Shown here in pieces: positions 51,092 through 61,181 of a stretch of DNA of 64,000 bases. Position numbers and translations under genes: made by a program. Position 1 is the stretch's first letter. Every line of letters starts with the position of its first letter. The DNA comes from Pseudomonadota bacterium. Its GTDB lineage: Bacteria > Myxococcota > Myxococcia > Myxococcales > Myxococcaceae. The DNA lies in NCBI GenBank assembly GCA_023423535.1, contig JAFAFL010000032.1:310001-374000 (forward strand), given 5' to 3'. Under the pieces are notes generated by a model that saw only the letters and a program-made list of their open reading frames with translations, had not been told where the DNA came from and made no database searches.

Positions 51092-52615
51092 ATGTCCACG
51101 CGCAGCGTTCGCCAGGCGGATCGTCTCGGGCACCAGCTGATGGCCGCGGCGGTGAAGGAGGCCCCGCTCGAGTCGGGAGCCGATGCGCGGGCAGTGGCCT
51201 ATCTGGAGCGCGCGCTGAAGGCGCTCGGGTTCGATCCTGGCATCAAGGACCGCAAGTTCACCGCGCAGACCGCGAAGGCGCTGCGCGAGTTCCAGGCGTC
51301 GTGGGGACTCGAGGCGACGGGCAAGCTCGACGCGCAGACGGTGGCGAAGCTCGAGCACTCGCTCACCCGCGCGCGTAAGGCGGGCTCGACGTCGCCACAG
51401 AGCGAGAAGTCCGGCTTCCAGGGCGCGCTGGGCGTGGGCCAGAAGAACACCGACGTGCGCGTGGCGGAGCGGCGGTTGAAGGCGCTCGGCTACGACGTGG
51501 GCAAGGTGGATGGCACGTTCGATCGCCAGACCGCCGCGGCGGTGCAGGCGTTCAAGCGCGACCAGGGCGAGCTGAAGAAGGACAAGAGCTCCATCCTCGG
51601 CAAGCGCGCGTGGGACTCGCTGGCGCGAGAGCGGGCGGACCAGAACCACGTCCCGTTCCGCGTGCGCGTGCTCAACGGGCACAAGGCGCGCAAGGCGGCG
51701 GACGCGCGGACGGCGAGAGCGGTCGGGAAGCAGGGCCCGTTCGGTGAGGGCGCGGGGATCGGCGAGAAGGTCAGCCCGAGCGTCACCGCCGCGGTGAAGA
51801 CGATCCAGAACCGGCTGAAGCACGCGGGCTTCGATCCGCAGCGGCAGGATGGAAGGTTCGACGAGCGGACCGCCGGCGCGGTGCGTGCGTTCCAGGCTCG
51901 CAGCGGGCTTCCGCAGACGGGCGAGGTGGACGCGAAGACCTGGCGCGCGCTGCAGCGGACCTTCCTCTACGCGAAGGGCGATGCCACGCCGGCGCAGCGG
52001 CTCGGCGAGAAGAGTGCGGCGGTGCTCCGCAGCGAGCGGATCCTGAAGAAGCTCGGGTACAAGAACGTGAAGGTGGACGGGCTGTTCGACCGCACCACGC
52101 TGCGCGCGTCTCGGGCCTTCGAGCGCAAGCACGGCGGGGGCGAGGACGGCGCCATCGGCTCGGGGCAGCTGCAGGAGATGAAGGAGGTCCTGCGCCGCAA
52201 GCAGGCTCGTGCGAACACGCGCAGGGTCGATGCCTATGTGGGCGGCGTGCGGCGCAGCATCCGCGTGGCCTCGGTCGGTGGCGGGCACTGGCTGCGCACC
52301 GATGCGGCGGCCCAGTACAAGAAGATGATCGCCGCCGCGCGCAAGGCGGGCGTGTCGCTCTGGACGAACAGCGGCTTCCGCTCCATGGCCGAGCAGCGCG
52401 TGCTCTACGCGAAGTGGAAGAACGGCACCGGCAACCCGGCGGCGCCTCCGGGCTACTCCAACCACCAGGGCGGCGTGGCGGTGGACATCGGCGGGGTGGG
52501 GCCGTTCGGGAGCACCGCTTACAACTGGCTCGCGCGCAACGCCGGGCGCTTCGGCTTCAGCAACGCCGAGGGCCGCAGCGTGGGCGAGCCCTGGCACTGG
52601 GTGTACGTGCGCTGA
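51092..52615 (+). CDS. PG-binding repeat protein with VanY-type D,D-carboxypeptidase domain
   Basis: 507 residues. GGAGG lies 6 bases before the ATG. Four PG_binding_1-like repeats with D-x-R(F)-x-x-x-T-A-x-A-x-x-F-Q/K patterns (for example TAKALREFQASWGL, TAAAVQAFKRDQG, TAGAVRAFQARSGL) occupy residues about 30-360, spread over Lys/Arg-rich linkers. The C-terminal VanY/peptidase M15 domain has SGFRSMAEQ, SNHQGGVAVD (His458, Asp465) and EPWHWVY (His502), a complete zinc and catalytic set. It should cleave peptide stems of peptidoglycan. I see no signal peptide or membrane segment, which is odd for such an enzyme unless it is released by lysis or exported by another system. Confidence 0.87.
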   Translation: MSTRSVRQADRLGHQLMAAAVKEAPLESGADARAVAYLERALKALGFDPGIKDRKFTAQTAKALREFQASWGLEATGKLDAQTVAKLEHSLTRARKAGSTSPQSEKSGFQGALGVGQKNTDVRVAERRLKALGYDVGKVDGTFDRQTAAAVQAFKRDQGELKKDKSSILGKRAWDSLARERADQNHVPFRVRVLNGHKARKAADARTARAVGKQGPFGEGAGIGEKVSPSVTAAVKTIQNRLKHAGFDPQRQDGRFDERTAGAVRAFQARSGLPQTGEVDAKTWRALQRTFLYAKGDATPAQRLGEKSAAVLRSERILKKLGYKNVKVDGLFDRTTLRASRAFERKHGGGEDGAIGSGQLQEMKEVLRRKQARANTRRVDAYVGGVRRSIRVASVGGGHWLRTDAAAQYKKMIAAARKAGVSLWTNSGFRSMAEQRVLYAKWKNGTGNPAAPPGYSNHQGGVAVDIGGVGPFGSTAYNWLARNAGRFGFSNAEGRSVGEPWHWVYVR

Positions 52616-52635
52616 CCGCCCCGGTGCGCTGAGCG

Positions 52636-53463
52636 CTACGGCTTTGGCAACGGCTCGGTCAGCGACGGCGGCTTCGGCAGCGGCTGTGCCTCGTCCTGGA
52701 TCGCGAACGCGACCTCGTCGAAGCCGGCCTGCGTGGCGGCGGTCATGGCCCAACGCACGAACTTGAACTGCACCACGCGCGTGCCGGTGATCTCGATCAG
52801 CCGGATCTCCTTCGGCGTCTTCTCGTTCAGCGTCTCGAGCAGCTGACGGAGGGCGGGATCTCCCTCGCGCGCGGCGAGCTCCACCGGACCGGCGATCGTC
52901 TCGCCTCCGAGCTCCGCACGCGCGAGCTGCTTCGCTCCATCACGCTCGAGCCTCAACGCCGGTTGCTTCTCGCGCGGCGGCGGCAGCGTCATCGCGGAGC
53001 GGGCCCTCGTCCAGGCGCGGGTGAAGGCCTCCACGTCCTTCTGCTGCGTCTCGTGCCGGAAGATCGCGCCCTCCAGCGTGTCGAGCAGATCGAGCTGCGT
53101 CGGTGCGGCCTCTCCCGGCGCGGGCGCGGGACCACCACCGCCGCAGGCCTGCTGGACCTCGGGCGTCTTGCCCGTGAGCGACGCGCAGTAGTCCTGACGG
53201 CACGCGGCGAGGACCGAGTCGTACGAACGCGGCGTCCCTCTCGGTGGAGCAGGCGCGATCGCCCGGTGGCGCTGGGCGTCGCGGCAGCCCTGCTTCGTGA
53301 ACACACCGAGACACGTGTCGAGCAGCCGCTGCCGGTGCTCGAGCGCCGTGTCCGGTCCGACCTGATCCACCCCCACCATGCAACGCGCGGCGGCGGTCTG
53401 CGCAGAGGACTGCGCGAGCGCCGCGGCGGGGAGCAGGAGCAGCAGTGAGACGAGGCCTCGCAC
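52636..53463 (-). CDS. Hypothetical secreted protein
   Basis: 275 residues from GTG 53463, which overlaps the stop of the oxygenase gene by one base (TAGTG). The signal peptide is VRGLVSLLLLLPAAALAQS. The first 110 residues contain five Cys (RCMVGVDQVG, DTCLGVFTKQGCRDAQ, CRQDYCASL, ACGGGG), and the rest is charged and helical with a Pro-rich C-terminus (LPKPPSLTEPLPKP). I do not recognise a family. The tight coupling to the 2OG oxygenase gene suggests a functional link, but the protein is exported while the oxygenase is probably cytoplasmic. Confidence 0.6.
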   Translation of the reverse strand: MRGLVSLLLLLPAAALAQSSAQTAAARCMVGVDQVGPDTALEHRQRLLDTCLGVFTKQGCRDAQRHRAIAPAPPRGTPRSYDSVLAACRQDYCASLTGKTPEVQQACGGGGPAPAPGEAAPTQLDLLDTLEGAIFRHETQQKDVEAFTRAWTRARSAMTLPPPREKQPALRLERDGAKQLARAELGGETIAGPVELAAREGDPALRQLLETLNEKTPKEIRLIEITGTRVVQFKFVRWAMTAATQAGFDEVAFAIQDEAQPLPKPPSLTEPLPKP

Positions 53464-54419
53464 TACTTGATGAGGCCGATCTCGCGCAGGCGCTGGGTGA
53501 GGAACGCGTCCGCGGTGATGGGCGGGTACTTCGCCGGGTTGTCCGGCGTCTCGGTCGAGGGCAGCGGCTGGAGCACGCACTCGGGATAGGGATGCACGAA
53601 GAACGGCATCGAGTACCGCGTCTTGTCCTGCTCGGACGAGGGCGGGTTCACCACCCGGTGCGTGGTCGCGGGGATGACGTTGTTCGTCACGCGCGAGAGC
53701 ATGTCGCCCGAGTCCACGACGATCTGGCCCTGCAGCGTGTCCACGCTGAGCCACTCGCCGTCGCGGGTGAGGATCTCGAGGCCCGGCGCGGTGCCCTCGC
53801 AGAGCAGCGTGATGAGGTTGATGTCCTCGTGCTCCGCCGCGCGCACCGCGCCCGGCTCGAACTGGTTGCCGAGCGGCGGGTAGTGGATGAGGCGCAGCAC
53901 GCTGTTGCCGTCCTTCGCCATCGAGCTGAAGGTGTCGCGCGGCGCGGCGAACCAGTCGGCCAGCGCGTGCAGCATCTCGGAGGCGGCGCGGTCGAGCGCG
54001 TCGAAGAGCTGCAGCGTGTTCTGACGGAAGGTGGGGACCTCGGTGGGCCAGAGGTTGCGGCCGTAGCGCGGGAAGTGCGAGTGGCCCTCGGGCAGCTCGC
54101 GGCCGACGTGCCAGAACTCCTTCAGGTCGCCGATGGTGCGGTTCTTCGCGTGCTCCTGACCGAAGCCGGTGTAGCCGCGCTGACCTGCGCCGCCCGGCAC
54201 GTGGTAGCGCTTCTTCTCCTCACGCGGCAGCGCGAAGAAGGCTTCGACGTCCGCGTAGGTGCGCCGGATGAGCTCCTGATCGACGCCGTGGTTCATCACG
54301 GAGACGAACCCGAACTCGCGGAGGCCTTCGCCGAAGACTGCGACGAAGCGCTCGCGCTCCTTCTCGGTGCCGTGGGTGTAGTGGGAGAGATCGACGAGGG
54401 GGACCTTGCGCTGGCTCAT
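53463..54419 (-). CDS. 2-oxoglutarate-Fe(II) dioxygenase of the isopenicillin N synthase type
   Basis: 318 residues. The N-terminal DIOX_N-type segment (LVDLSHYTHGTEKERERFVAVFG) precedes the double-stranded beta-helix with the iron ligands His197-x-Asp199 and His254, and Arg268-x-Ser270 for the co-substrate. In this family some members make metabolites, others only resemble the synthase. TACAGT nine bases before the ATG suggests its own leaderless start just downstream of the lipoprotein gene. The secreted protein gene follows, overlapping by one base. Confidence 0.87.
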   Translation of the reverse strand: MSQRKVPLVDLSHYTHGTEKERERFVAVFGEGLREFGFVSVMNHGVDQELIRRTYADVEAFFALPREEKKRYHVPGGAGQRGYTGFGQEHAKNRTIGDLKEFWHVGRELPEGHSHFPRYGRNLWPTEVPTFRQNTLQLFDALDRAASEMLHALADWFAAPRDTFSSMAKDGNSVLRLIHYPPLGNQFEPGAVRAAEHEDINLITLLCEGTAPGLEILTRDGEWLSVDTLQGQIVVDSGDMLSRVTNNVIPATTHRVVNPPSSEQDKTRYSMPFFVHPYPECVLQPLPSTETPDNPAKYPPITADAFLTQRLREIGLIK

Positions 54420-54428
54420 GCGACGCGC

Positions 54429-54434
54429 ACTGTA
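54429..54434 (-). promoter_or_regulatory. Candidate -10 (TACAGT) of a leaderless oxygenase transcript
   Basis: TACAGT ends 9 nt before ATG 54419 on the minus strand, in the 30-base gap after the upstream gene. The same hexamer serves 58099. Confidence 0.45.
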
Positions 54435-54449
54435 GCCCGGCCCTTTCGA

Positions 54450-56603
54450 TCAGGGCAGTTCCTCGACCTTCACCAGGTAGGAGCCCATCGCGCCACCGGG
54501 CGCTGTGATGCGGATCGCCAGCTGGGCAGCCGAGGAGGCGGTCCAGGTGAGCATCGGTTGAGTGCCCGCGGGCTGCTGGGAGAGCAGGTTCTCGGAGAGG
54601 TCGTAGAGGCGGAGTTCGCAGGAGGTGAGCGTCTGCGGCGCGAGCGCTGAGCAGGTCACCCGGTAGCTGCGTCCGCTCTGCGGCGTGAAGCGGAACCAGT
54701 CGCGGTCGGTCGGCGTCTGCAGCAGGCCGGCCACCCAGGCATTGTTCGCGAGCACCGCCGTGCCGGTGGCCAGCGTGTTGCCGTGGTCGTCGTGCTCGAG
54801 GTCCTCGATGAGCCAGGTGACGGAGCCGGTCGCACCGGGTGAACCCTGCAGCTCGATCCAGGTGTCTCCGCCCTGCGCGTAGTCGAGGTAGAGGAGCGCG
54901 TCGCCGCCGTCGGTGTCCTGCGCGAGCAGCAGGCCCTGAGGGTCGAACACGCGGACGTGGCAGTTGCTCGCCGTCACGCGCGTGCAGGTGATCCGGTAGA
55001 TGTGGCCGGGGTCCCAGTCCACGTAGAGCACGTCGCGATCGCCTGGGAACTGGAAGCTCGCGGTGCCGCTGACGCTGACGACGGGCATGCCCAAGGACGT
55101 CGCGCGGGTGAAGTCGTCGCCGTGATCGTCGGGGCCGAGGTTCTCGAGTGAGTAGGTGTAGGAGAAGCTCCCGCTGCCACTGATCAACGCCACGTGCGTG
55201 CCCGGCGCGAGGAGCTTGCGGAACACGTCGCCTTCGCCCCCATCGAGATCCGCCGCGACCTGCTGGCCATCCGGACCGATGAGCCGGACGAGGCAGTCGC
55301 GGCCCACCGGCGGGATGCAGCGGAATCGGTACACGTAGGAGGCGAGCGCCTCGAAGCGGAAGGCGTCCACGTCGTCTCCGCGCTCGAGGGTTCCTGTCGC
55401 GGTCACGCCGACCGTCACGTCCGAGGCTTCGGTCGGCGCGGGACCATCCGGGTGATCGTCGGTGCCCAGATCCGTGAGCTGCAGCGTCCACCGCAGGCCG
55501 CGTCGCTGCGCGTTTGCGGAGCCTCCCGCGCTGATGCGGAGCACCTGCGGTCCGCCATTCGCGGAGTGGAGCACTTCGTCCAAGCCGGAGAGCGTGCCCT
55601 CCATCGTGCGGCGAAGCGTCCACGCTGGCGCGCTGGAGAGCGCGTACACCTCCACCCGGACCGGCAGCGGATTGCCCTCTTCGTCGGTGAGGGTCGCCTG
55701 CATGCGGTAGCTGCGCGACGGACCGAACTCGAAGCGCAAGGCGTCCGCATCGCCCTCGAACTGCAGCACGCCCTCGTGTGGATCTTCGAGCACCGCGGGG
55801 ATCGCGGTCTCCGGTTCGTCGCCGTAGTCGTCGAGGCCGAGCGATCGGATGCTCACCTCGTAGGCGCCGGTCTCGGTGAACGTGCCCGCGCGCGCGCGCA
55901 GGTACACGCGGCCGGGGCCCGTCGCTTTCACCTTCACCGCGTAGTCGAGAAGGCCGGTAGCTGTGCGCTGGGTACCGAGAGGCTCCAGGACTTCCCCACC
56001 GCTCGAGTCGCCCATCGCGAAGAACGTTTCGGCGCGGAAGGCGACGGGTCCCTCGAGCCGGAACGCGAAGATCTCTTCGGGGCGCGCGTCGGCGCGGTAC
56101 CAGTCGTTGTCGGAAGCGGGGAAGAAGGTGTGTGGCTCGCGCTGATCGCCTTCGGTGCCGATGTCGCGCGCGAGCGCCGGGCACTCGTCGGGCTCGAACG
56201 GATCGCCCTCTGTGTGCGTGGTGTCGCAGGTGATCGGCATGTGCGGCTGGCACAGGCCTCCTTCGAGTTCGTAGCCCTCGTCGCAGCCGCACACCGCGGT
56301 CGAGTTCACCGCACGGCAGACGCTGCGGTTGGGTTCGGTGCACGGGTTCGGCTCGCACGGATCTGGCGGCTTCGGCGAGAGGCAGAGGCCTCCGCGATCC
56401 TCCAGTCCCTCGTCACATGCGCAGCGAGGGAGTCCCTCCTCCACCACGCAGCGCGTGCGGCCCGCGACGTCGCAGCGAAAGGTCGCGCAGGGATCGACCG
56501 GCGGTACCGGCGGCTTCGGCGGATCGACAGGAGGGCAGCCCGCGAGCAGCACGGCCCCGAGCAGCGAGACCGCGCACACGGCGGCTCGCCTCGGGAAACG
56601 CAT
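54450..56603 (-). CDS. Lipoprotein with EGF-like modules and pre-peptidase (PPC)-like domains
   Basis: 717 residues from ATG 56603. Perfect lipobox VLLAGC. Residues about 35-105 hold two EGF-like modules (CATFRC...CACDEGLEDRGGLC, CEPNPC...CGCDEGYELEGGLC). The rest contains four repeats that begin D-D-(Y/H)-G/P-D-(E/D) (DDYGDEPETA, DDHPDGPAPT, DDHGDDFTRA, DDHGNTLATG) followed by WYR/FRFE strands, as in pre-peptidase C-terminal domains. No protease domain is present, so the domains are stand-alone binding modules. It starts 16 bases after the stop of the BNR protein gene and is probably in one operon with it. Confidence 0.82.
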   Translation of the reverse strand: MRFPRRAAVCAVSLLGAVLLAGCPPVDPPKPPVPPVDPCATFRCDVAGRTRCVVEEGLPRCACDEGLEDRGGLCLSPKPPDPCEPNPCTEPNRSVCRAVNSTAVCGCDEGYELEGGLCQPHMPITCDTTHTEGDPFEPDECPALARDIGTEGDQREPHTFFPASDNDWYRADARPEEIFAFRLEGPVAFRAETFFAMGDSSGGEVLEPLGTQRTATGLLDYAVKVKATGPGRVYLRARAGTFTETGAYEVSIRSLGLDDYGDEPETAIPAVLEDPHEGVLQFEGDADALRFEFGPSRSYRMQATLTDEEGNPLPVRVEVYALSSAPAWTLRRTMEGTLSGLDEVLHSANGGPQVLRISAGGSANAQRRGLRWTLQLTDLGTDDHPDGPAPTEASDVTVGVTATGTLERGDDVDAFRFEALASYVYRFRCIPPVGRDCLVRLIGPDGQQVAADLDGGEGDVFRKLLAPGTHVALISGSGSFSYTYSLENLGPDDHGDDFTRATSLGMPVVSVSGTASFQFPGDRDVLYVDWDPGHIYRITCTRVTASNCHVRVFDPQGLLLAQDTDGGDALLYLDYAQGGDTWIELQGSPGATGSVTWLIEDLEHDDHGNTLATGTAVLANNAWVAGLLQTPTDRDWFRFTPQSGRSYRVTCSALAPQTLTSCELRLYDLSENLLSQQPAGTQPMLTWTASSAAQLAIRITAPGGAMGSYLVKVEELP

Positions 56604-56619
56604 CTGCCGCGCAGTGACC

Positions 56620-57957
56620 TCAGGCACGACGGCCTCTGCGCCGCAGCGCCAACGCCACCAGCAGCGGCGCGCTCCACAGCACCGCCGCGCCCGCGCTCGA
56701 ACAGTCACACCCGGTGCCGTCCCACTCGGTGTCGTCACCGCCATCGGTGCCCGGCTTCACGCCGGCATCCGGTCCTTCGACGCCGCCATCACCGTCGCCC
56801 GGCGTGCCACCGTCCGGCATCGCCTCCGCCTTGCCCAGCGCGATCGCGAGCGCCGGCCACAGTGGACGGCACACGTCTCGGCCCGGCGTTCCAGAGGGGC
56901 ACTGACGCTCCTCAATCTCTTCGAAGCGGAGCGCGGGCTCGACGCCGCCCGTCGCGTCCACCTTCGCCAGCGCCCATCCGTCCTGGAGCATGAAGCCGCA
57001 CGCGAACGCTTCGTCGGCGCTGGTCGTCCCGCCGTTCTCCGGACCGAAGCCGCCCACGCAGCCGGCTCGCAGTGGTGAGTCCACGCGCGCGAAGGTCTCG
57101 CCGCCATCATCCGAGCGGTGCAGACGCTCCGCCGCGGCCCACACCGTCTGCGCGTCCGCGGAGAAGTGCACGCTGCGGAAGACCCGCGCATCCGACGCGA
57201 CGAAGCCGAAGCTCTGGCCTCCGTTCGTCGAGCGCAGCAGGTGGTACTCGAAGTTCTCGAAGGCCTGCGCGAAGAGCACGTCCGGATCCTCCGGGTGCAC
57301 CGCGAGCAGCGTGAAGCCGGAGAAGGGGACGACGCCGGTGACGGTCAGCTCGGTGAAGGAGTCGCCGCCGTCATCACTCCGGTAGAGAACCGCGCGCTGC
57401 GGGCTGAAGTACCAGGCGGAGATCCATGCGCGATCGGGCTGCGAAGGCGCGAAGCGGAGGCCGGAGAAGTAGAGCTCGCGCTCGTTGAGCACGGGAGTGG
57501 GGAACGTCGCGCCGCCGTCGTCGGAGCGGAAGACGCCGTTGTCCTGGTTGAACTTGCCGGTGAGCGCGAAGAGGCGCTGCGGGTCGGTGGGATGACCGCG
57601 GAGCTCGGAGACGCCGGTGGCCTTCAGCTCGGGCACTTCGGTCCACGAACAGCCGTTGTCGCGAGACACGGAGAGCCCATGCGGCGAGCCCACGTACATG
57701 GTGCCGTCGCTGCCGAGGTGGAAGGCGCCGCGCACGTTGTCGCTCCAGCCGGTGGCCTCGGAGCAGACGACCTCCCACGTGTCGCTGCCTTCCGGCCGGT
57801 GCACGATCCCGAAGGTCGTGCCGAGCATGCGCTCGGTGGCGCCTCGCGCGTGCAGCGACGTCACCTCCACCGGCCCGTCGTGCGCGCGCGCGGGTGCGAC
57901 GACGGCGATCAATGAAAGGAGAGCGGGAACGGGGAGCAGTGCGCGCAGCGACGACAT
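56620..57957 (-). CDS. Secreted BNR-repeat (exo-sialidase/photosystem assembly-like) protein with MYXO-CTERM tail
   Basis: 445 residues. Signal peptide ending PARA-H. At least five BNR/Asp-box motifs, S-x-D-x-G-x-(T/S)-F/W (SRDNGCSW, SDDGGATF, SDDGGDSF, STNGGQSF, SDDGGETF), show a beta-propeller. The C-terminus GCDCSSAGAAVLWSAPLLVALALRRRGRR is a MYXO-CTERM sorting tail. The protein is therefore exported and processed at the cell surface by the myxosortase system. No catalytic glutamate/tyrosine set typical of sialidases is evident. TATCCT stands 7 nt before the ATG. It precedes the EGF/PPC lipoprotein in an operon. Confidence 0.85.
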   Translation of the reverse strand: MSSLRALLPVPALLSLIAVVAPARAHDGPVEVTSLHARGATERMLGTTFGIVHRPEGSDTWEVVCSEATGWSDNVRGAFHLGSDGTMYVGSPHGLSVSRDNGCSWTEVPELKATGVSELRGHPTDPQRLFALTGKFNQDNGVFRSDDGGATFPTPVLNERELYFSGLRFAPSQPDRAWISAWYFSPQRAVLYRSDDGGDSFTELTVTGVVPFSGFTLLAVHPEDPDVLFAQAFENFEYHLLRSTNGGQSFGFVASDARVFRSVHFSADAQTVWAAAERLHRSDDGGETFARVDSPLRAGCVGGFGPENGGTTSADEAFACGFMLQDGWALAKVDATGGVEPALRFEEIEERQCPSGTPGRDVCRPLWPALAIALGKAEAMPDGGTPGDGDGGVEGPDAGVKPGTDGGDDTEWDGTGCDCSSAGAAVLWSAPLLVALALRRRGRRA

Positions 57958-57964
57958 GCGCGCG

Positions 57965-57970
57965 AGGATA
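57965..57970 (-). promoter_or_regulatory. Candidate -10 (TATCCT) of a leaderless BNR-protein transcript
   Basis: On the minus strand TATCCT ends 7 nt before ATG 57957. There is no Shine-Dalgarno sequence in that spacer. Confidence 0.45.
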
Positions 57971-58082
57971 GCCCGTCCCCTGCGGAAGGCTCGTGAATGC
58001 CGAGGGAAAGCAGGCGGCCATGCAGGCGGAGGCCACCCTGCGCGGAGGGCTCTTCACGCGACCGCTTGCGCGGAGAGGCGCG

Positions 58083-58088
58083 TACAGT
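58083..58088 (+). promoter_or_regulatory. Candidate -10 (TACAGT) before the MbnP-like gene
   Basis: TACAGT ends 10 nt before ATG 58099. There is no Shine-Dalgarno in the spacer (GTGCGCCCAT). Confidence 0.42.
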
Positions 58089-58098
58089 GTGCGCCCAT

Positions 58099-58964
58099 AT
58101 GACTCGACGCCCCTCGATGTTCGTTCGCGCGTCGGCCTTCGCGGTCGGCACCACGGCTTCCCTCTCGCTGCTCCTCGCCTCCGCCTGTGGTCCGGCCGAG
58201 ACCGAACCTGAGGCGCGCACGGTCGAACTCCGCTTCGATGCGATCGCGAACGGTGCGCCGCTGCGCTGTGGCGGCGTGGTGGAAGGCCTCGGCCGGGACA
58301 ACGCGCGCTACGAGCTGAAGGACCTGCGCTTCTACGTCCACGACGTGCGACTGGTAGCGGAGGACGGCACCGAGCACGCGATGGCGCTGGAGAGCGACGG
58401 CATCTGGCAGTCGGAGGAGCTGGCGCTGCTCGACTTCGAGGATCGCTCCGGCGAGTGCGCGAACGGGACGGTGGAGCTGCGCGATCGCGTGGTGGGCAAG
58501 GTCCCGGACGGCGTGACCTTCAAGGAGGTGCGCTTCCGCATGGGCGTGCCCGAGGCGCTGAACCACGGCGACGCGTCGGTGGCGAAGGCGCCGCTGAACC
58601 TGACCTCGCTCTTCTGGAGCTGGCGCGCGGGCTACAAGTTCATCCGGCTCGACGGGCGCACCGAGGGACTGCCCACCGGCCACAACCTGCACCTCGGCAG
58701 CACCGGCTGCTCCGAGGCGCCCACCACCTGCACCGAGTCGAACCGGCCGGAGGTTTCGCTGACGGGCTTCGATCTGGAGAAGAGCGTCATCACGCTCGAT
58801 GTTTCGGCGCTCTTCGCGACGAGCGACCTCAACTCCAACGCCGCGGGCACGCCGCCGGGCTGCATGGGCGCACCGAGCGCCGATGCCGACTGCGCGCCGA
58901 TGTTCGAGAAGTTCGGGCTCAACGGCGGGACGCAGAGCGCGTTCGTGCTGAAGGACCGCGCGCC

Positions 58965-58968
<4 letters not shown>
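58099..58968 (+). CDS. MbnP-family lipoprotein (metallo-mystery pair four-Cys protein)
   Basis: 289 residues. Lipoprotein Cys30 (LLLASAC). The family signature is a copper-linked beta-sandwich with conserved Cys (here Cys57, Cys120, Cys204, Cys211, Cys255, Cys265 outside the lipid Cys) and the segment FWSWRAGYKF (Trp173, Trp175), followed by His195 and His198. In the characterised system MbnH oxidises Trp residues of MbnP to kynurenine. Trp173/Trp175 are candidate targets. The gene overlaps mbnH by 4 bases (GTGA). Here there is no methanobactin gene nearby, as in many members. Confidence 0.8.
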
Positions 58969-60128
<1,160 letters not shown>

Positions 60129-60132
60129 CCCG

Positions 60133-61101
60133 TCACCAGCCGCCGGTGCCGGTGCCCGAGCCGCCCACGCCGAAGTCGTCGCGTTGGGTTCCGCCGAGCC
60201 TCGAGAGGACCTCGCGCGCGAAGCGCTCCTCGTTCTTCTCACCGCCGTCCGCGCCGTAGCGCTGGATGTGCTGCTGCAGCTGCGCGATGCGGTTCTCCGG
60301 GTTCGGGTGGGTGCTGAAGAACTCCGGCTGCCCGCCCCGGCCGCCCGCGTTGGAGAGCACGTTCATCAGCCCGAGCATCCCGCGCGCGTCGTAGCCGGCC
60401 TCGGCGGCGAAGCGGACGCCGAGCGCATCCGACTCCAGCTCATCGTTGCGGCCGTAGCGCAGGTTCAACAGCGAGCCCACCGCCTGCGCCATCGCCGCGG
60501 TGCGCACCGAGCGGTAGGGGTTCTCGCTGTCCCACGAGCCGATCGCCGCCGCGCCGACGAGCGCCTGCGTGAGGCCTGCCTTCGCGAGGTGTTCCGCGCC
60601 ATGCCGAGCAACGACGTGCGCGACCTCGTGTCCGAGCACCGCCGCCAGCTCCGACTCGTCGCGCAGCTTTGAGAGCAGGGCGACGGTGATGAAGACCTGG
60701 CCACCGGGGAGCGCGAACGCGTTCACCGTCTGCGGATCCGCGAGCACGTGGAAGTCGAACTCGTAGCCGCCCTTCGCGGCACCGCTGCGCTCGACGATGC
60801 GCTGGCCCACCTCTTCGACGTACCGCTGGATGCCCTCGTCTTCGTAGAGCCCGCCATGCTGCGCGGCCATGTCCGGCGCGGCCTCCAGCCCGAGCGCCAC
60901 CTCCTGCTCCGGCGTGAGGCGCACGCGCTGCACTTCGCCTGTGACCTCGTTGGTGCTCTTCGTTCCGTAGTAGGTGACCAGACCCGTGAGCGCGACGAAC
61001 AGCGCGATGATCAGGCGCGGGCTGAGGAACGAGCGACGCCTGCGTGGCGTCCGGCGGCTCCCGAAGTACGACGGGTGAGGTCTGCGCGTGCGGCCGAACA
61101 T
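60133..61101 (-). CDS. M48 family metalloprotease
   Basis: 322 residues from ATG 61101, which has GGAGG 5 bases upstream; GTG 61107 is an alternative. An N-terminal basic segment (RRPHPSYFGSRRTPRRRRS) precedes one hydrophobic helix, so the protease domain is periplasmic or on the membrane surface. Zinc site HEVAH at 158-162 with the third ligand likely Glu223 (ELESDALG). The segments VNAFALPGGQVFIT and SSLRYGRND-like spacing match the M48B family, which degrades misfolded periplasmic or membrane proteins. It converges with mbnH, 4 bases between the stops. Confidence 0.88.
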   Translation of the reverse strand: MFGRTRRPHPSYFGSRRTPRRRRSFLSPRLIIALFVALTGLVTYYGTKSTNEVTGEVQRVRLTPEQEVALGLEAAPDMAAQHGGLYEDEGIQRYVEEVGQRIVERSGAAKGGYEFDFHVLADPQTVNAFALPGGQVFITVALLSKLRDESELAAVLGHEVAHVVARHGAEHLAKAGLTQALVGAAAIGSWDSENPYRSVRTAAMAQAVGSLLNLRYGRNDELESDALGVRFAAEAGYDARGMLGLMNVLSNAGGRGGQPEFFSTHPNPENRIAQLQQHIQRYGADGGEKNEERFAREVLSRLGGTQRDDFGVGGSGTGTGGW

Positions 61102-61181
61102 GGGCACCTCCGCCCACGAGATTCGTCACCGGCCGCTCACGGTGCACGAGCGCGTGGCTGCCTGCCTGCTAGCTCGAATCG

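Noticed and set aside
61108..61181. tRNA- or RNA-like structure between the M48 protease and GTPase genes
   Set aside because: No cloverleaf, conserved TTC-arm or anticodon arrangement could be built; the 74 bases look like ordinary leader sequence.
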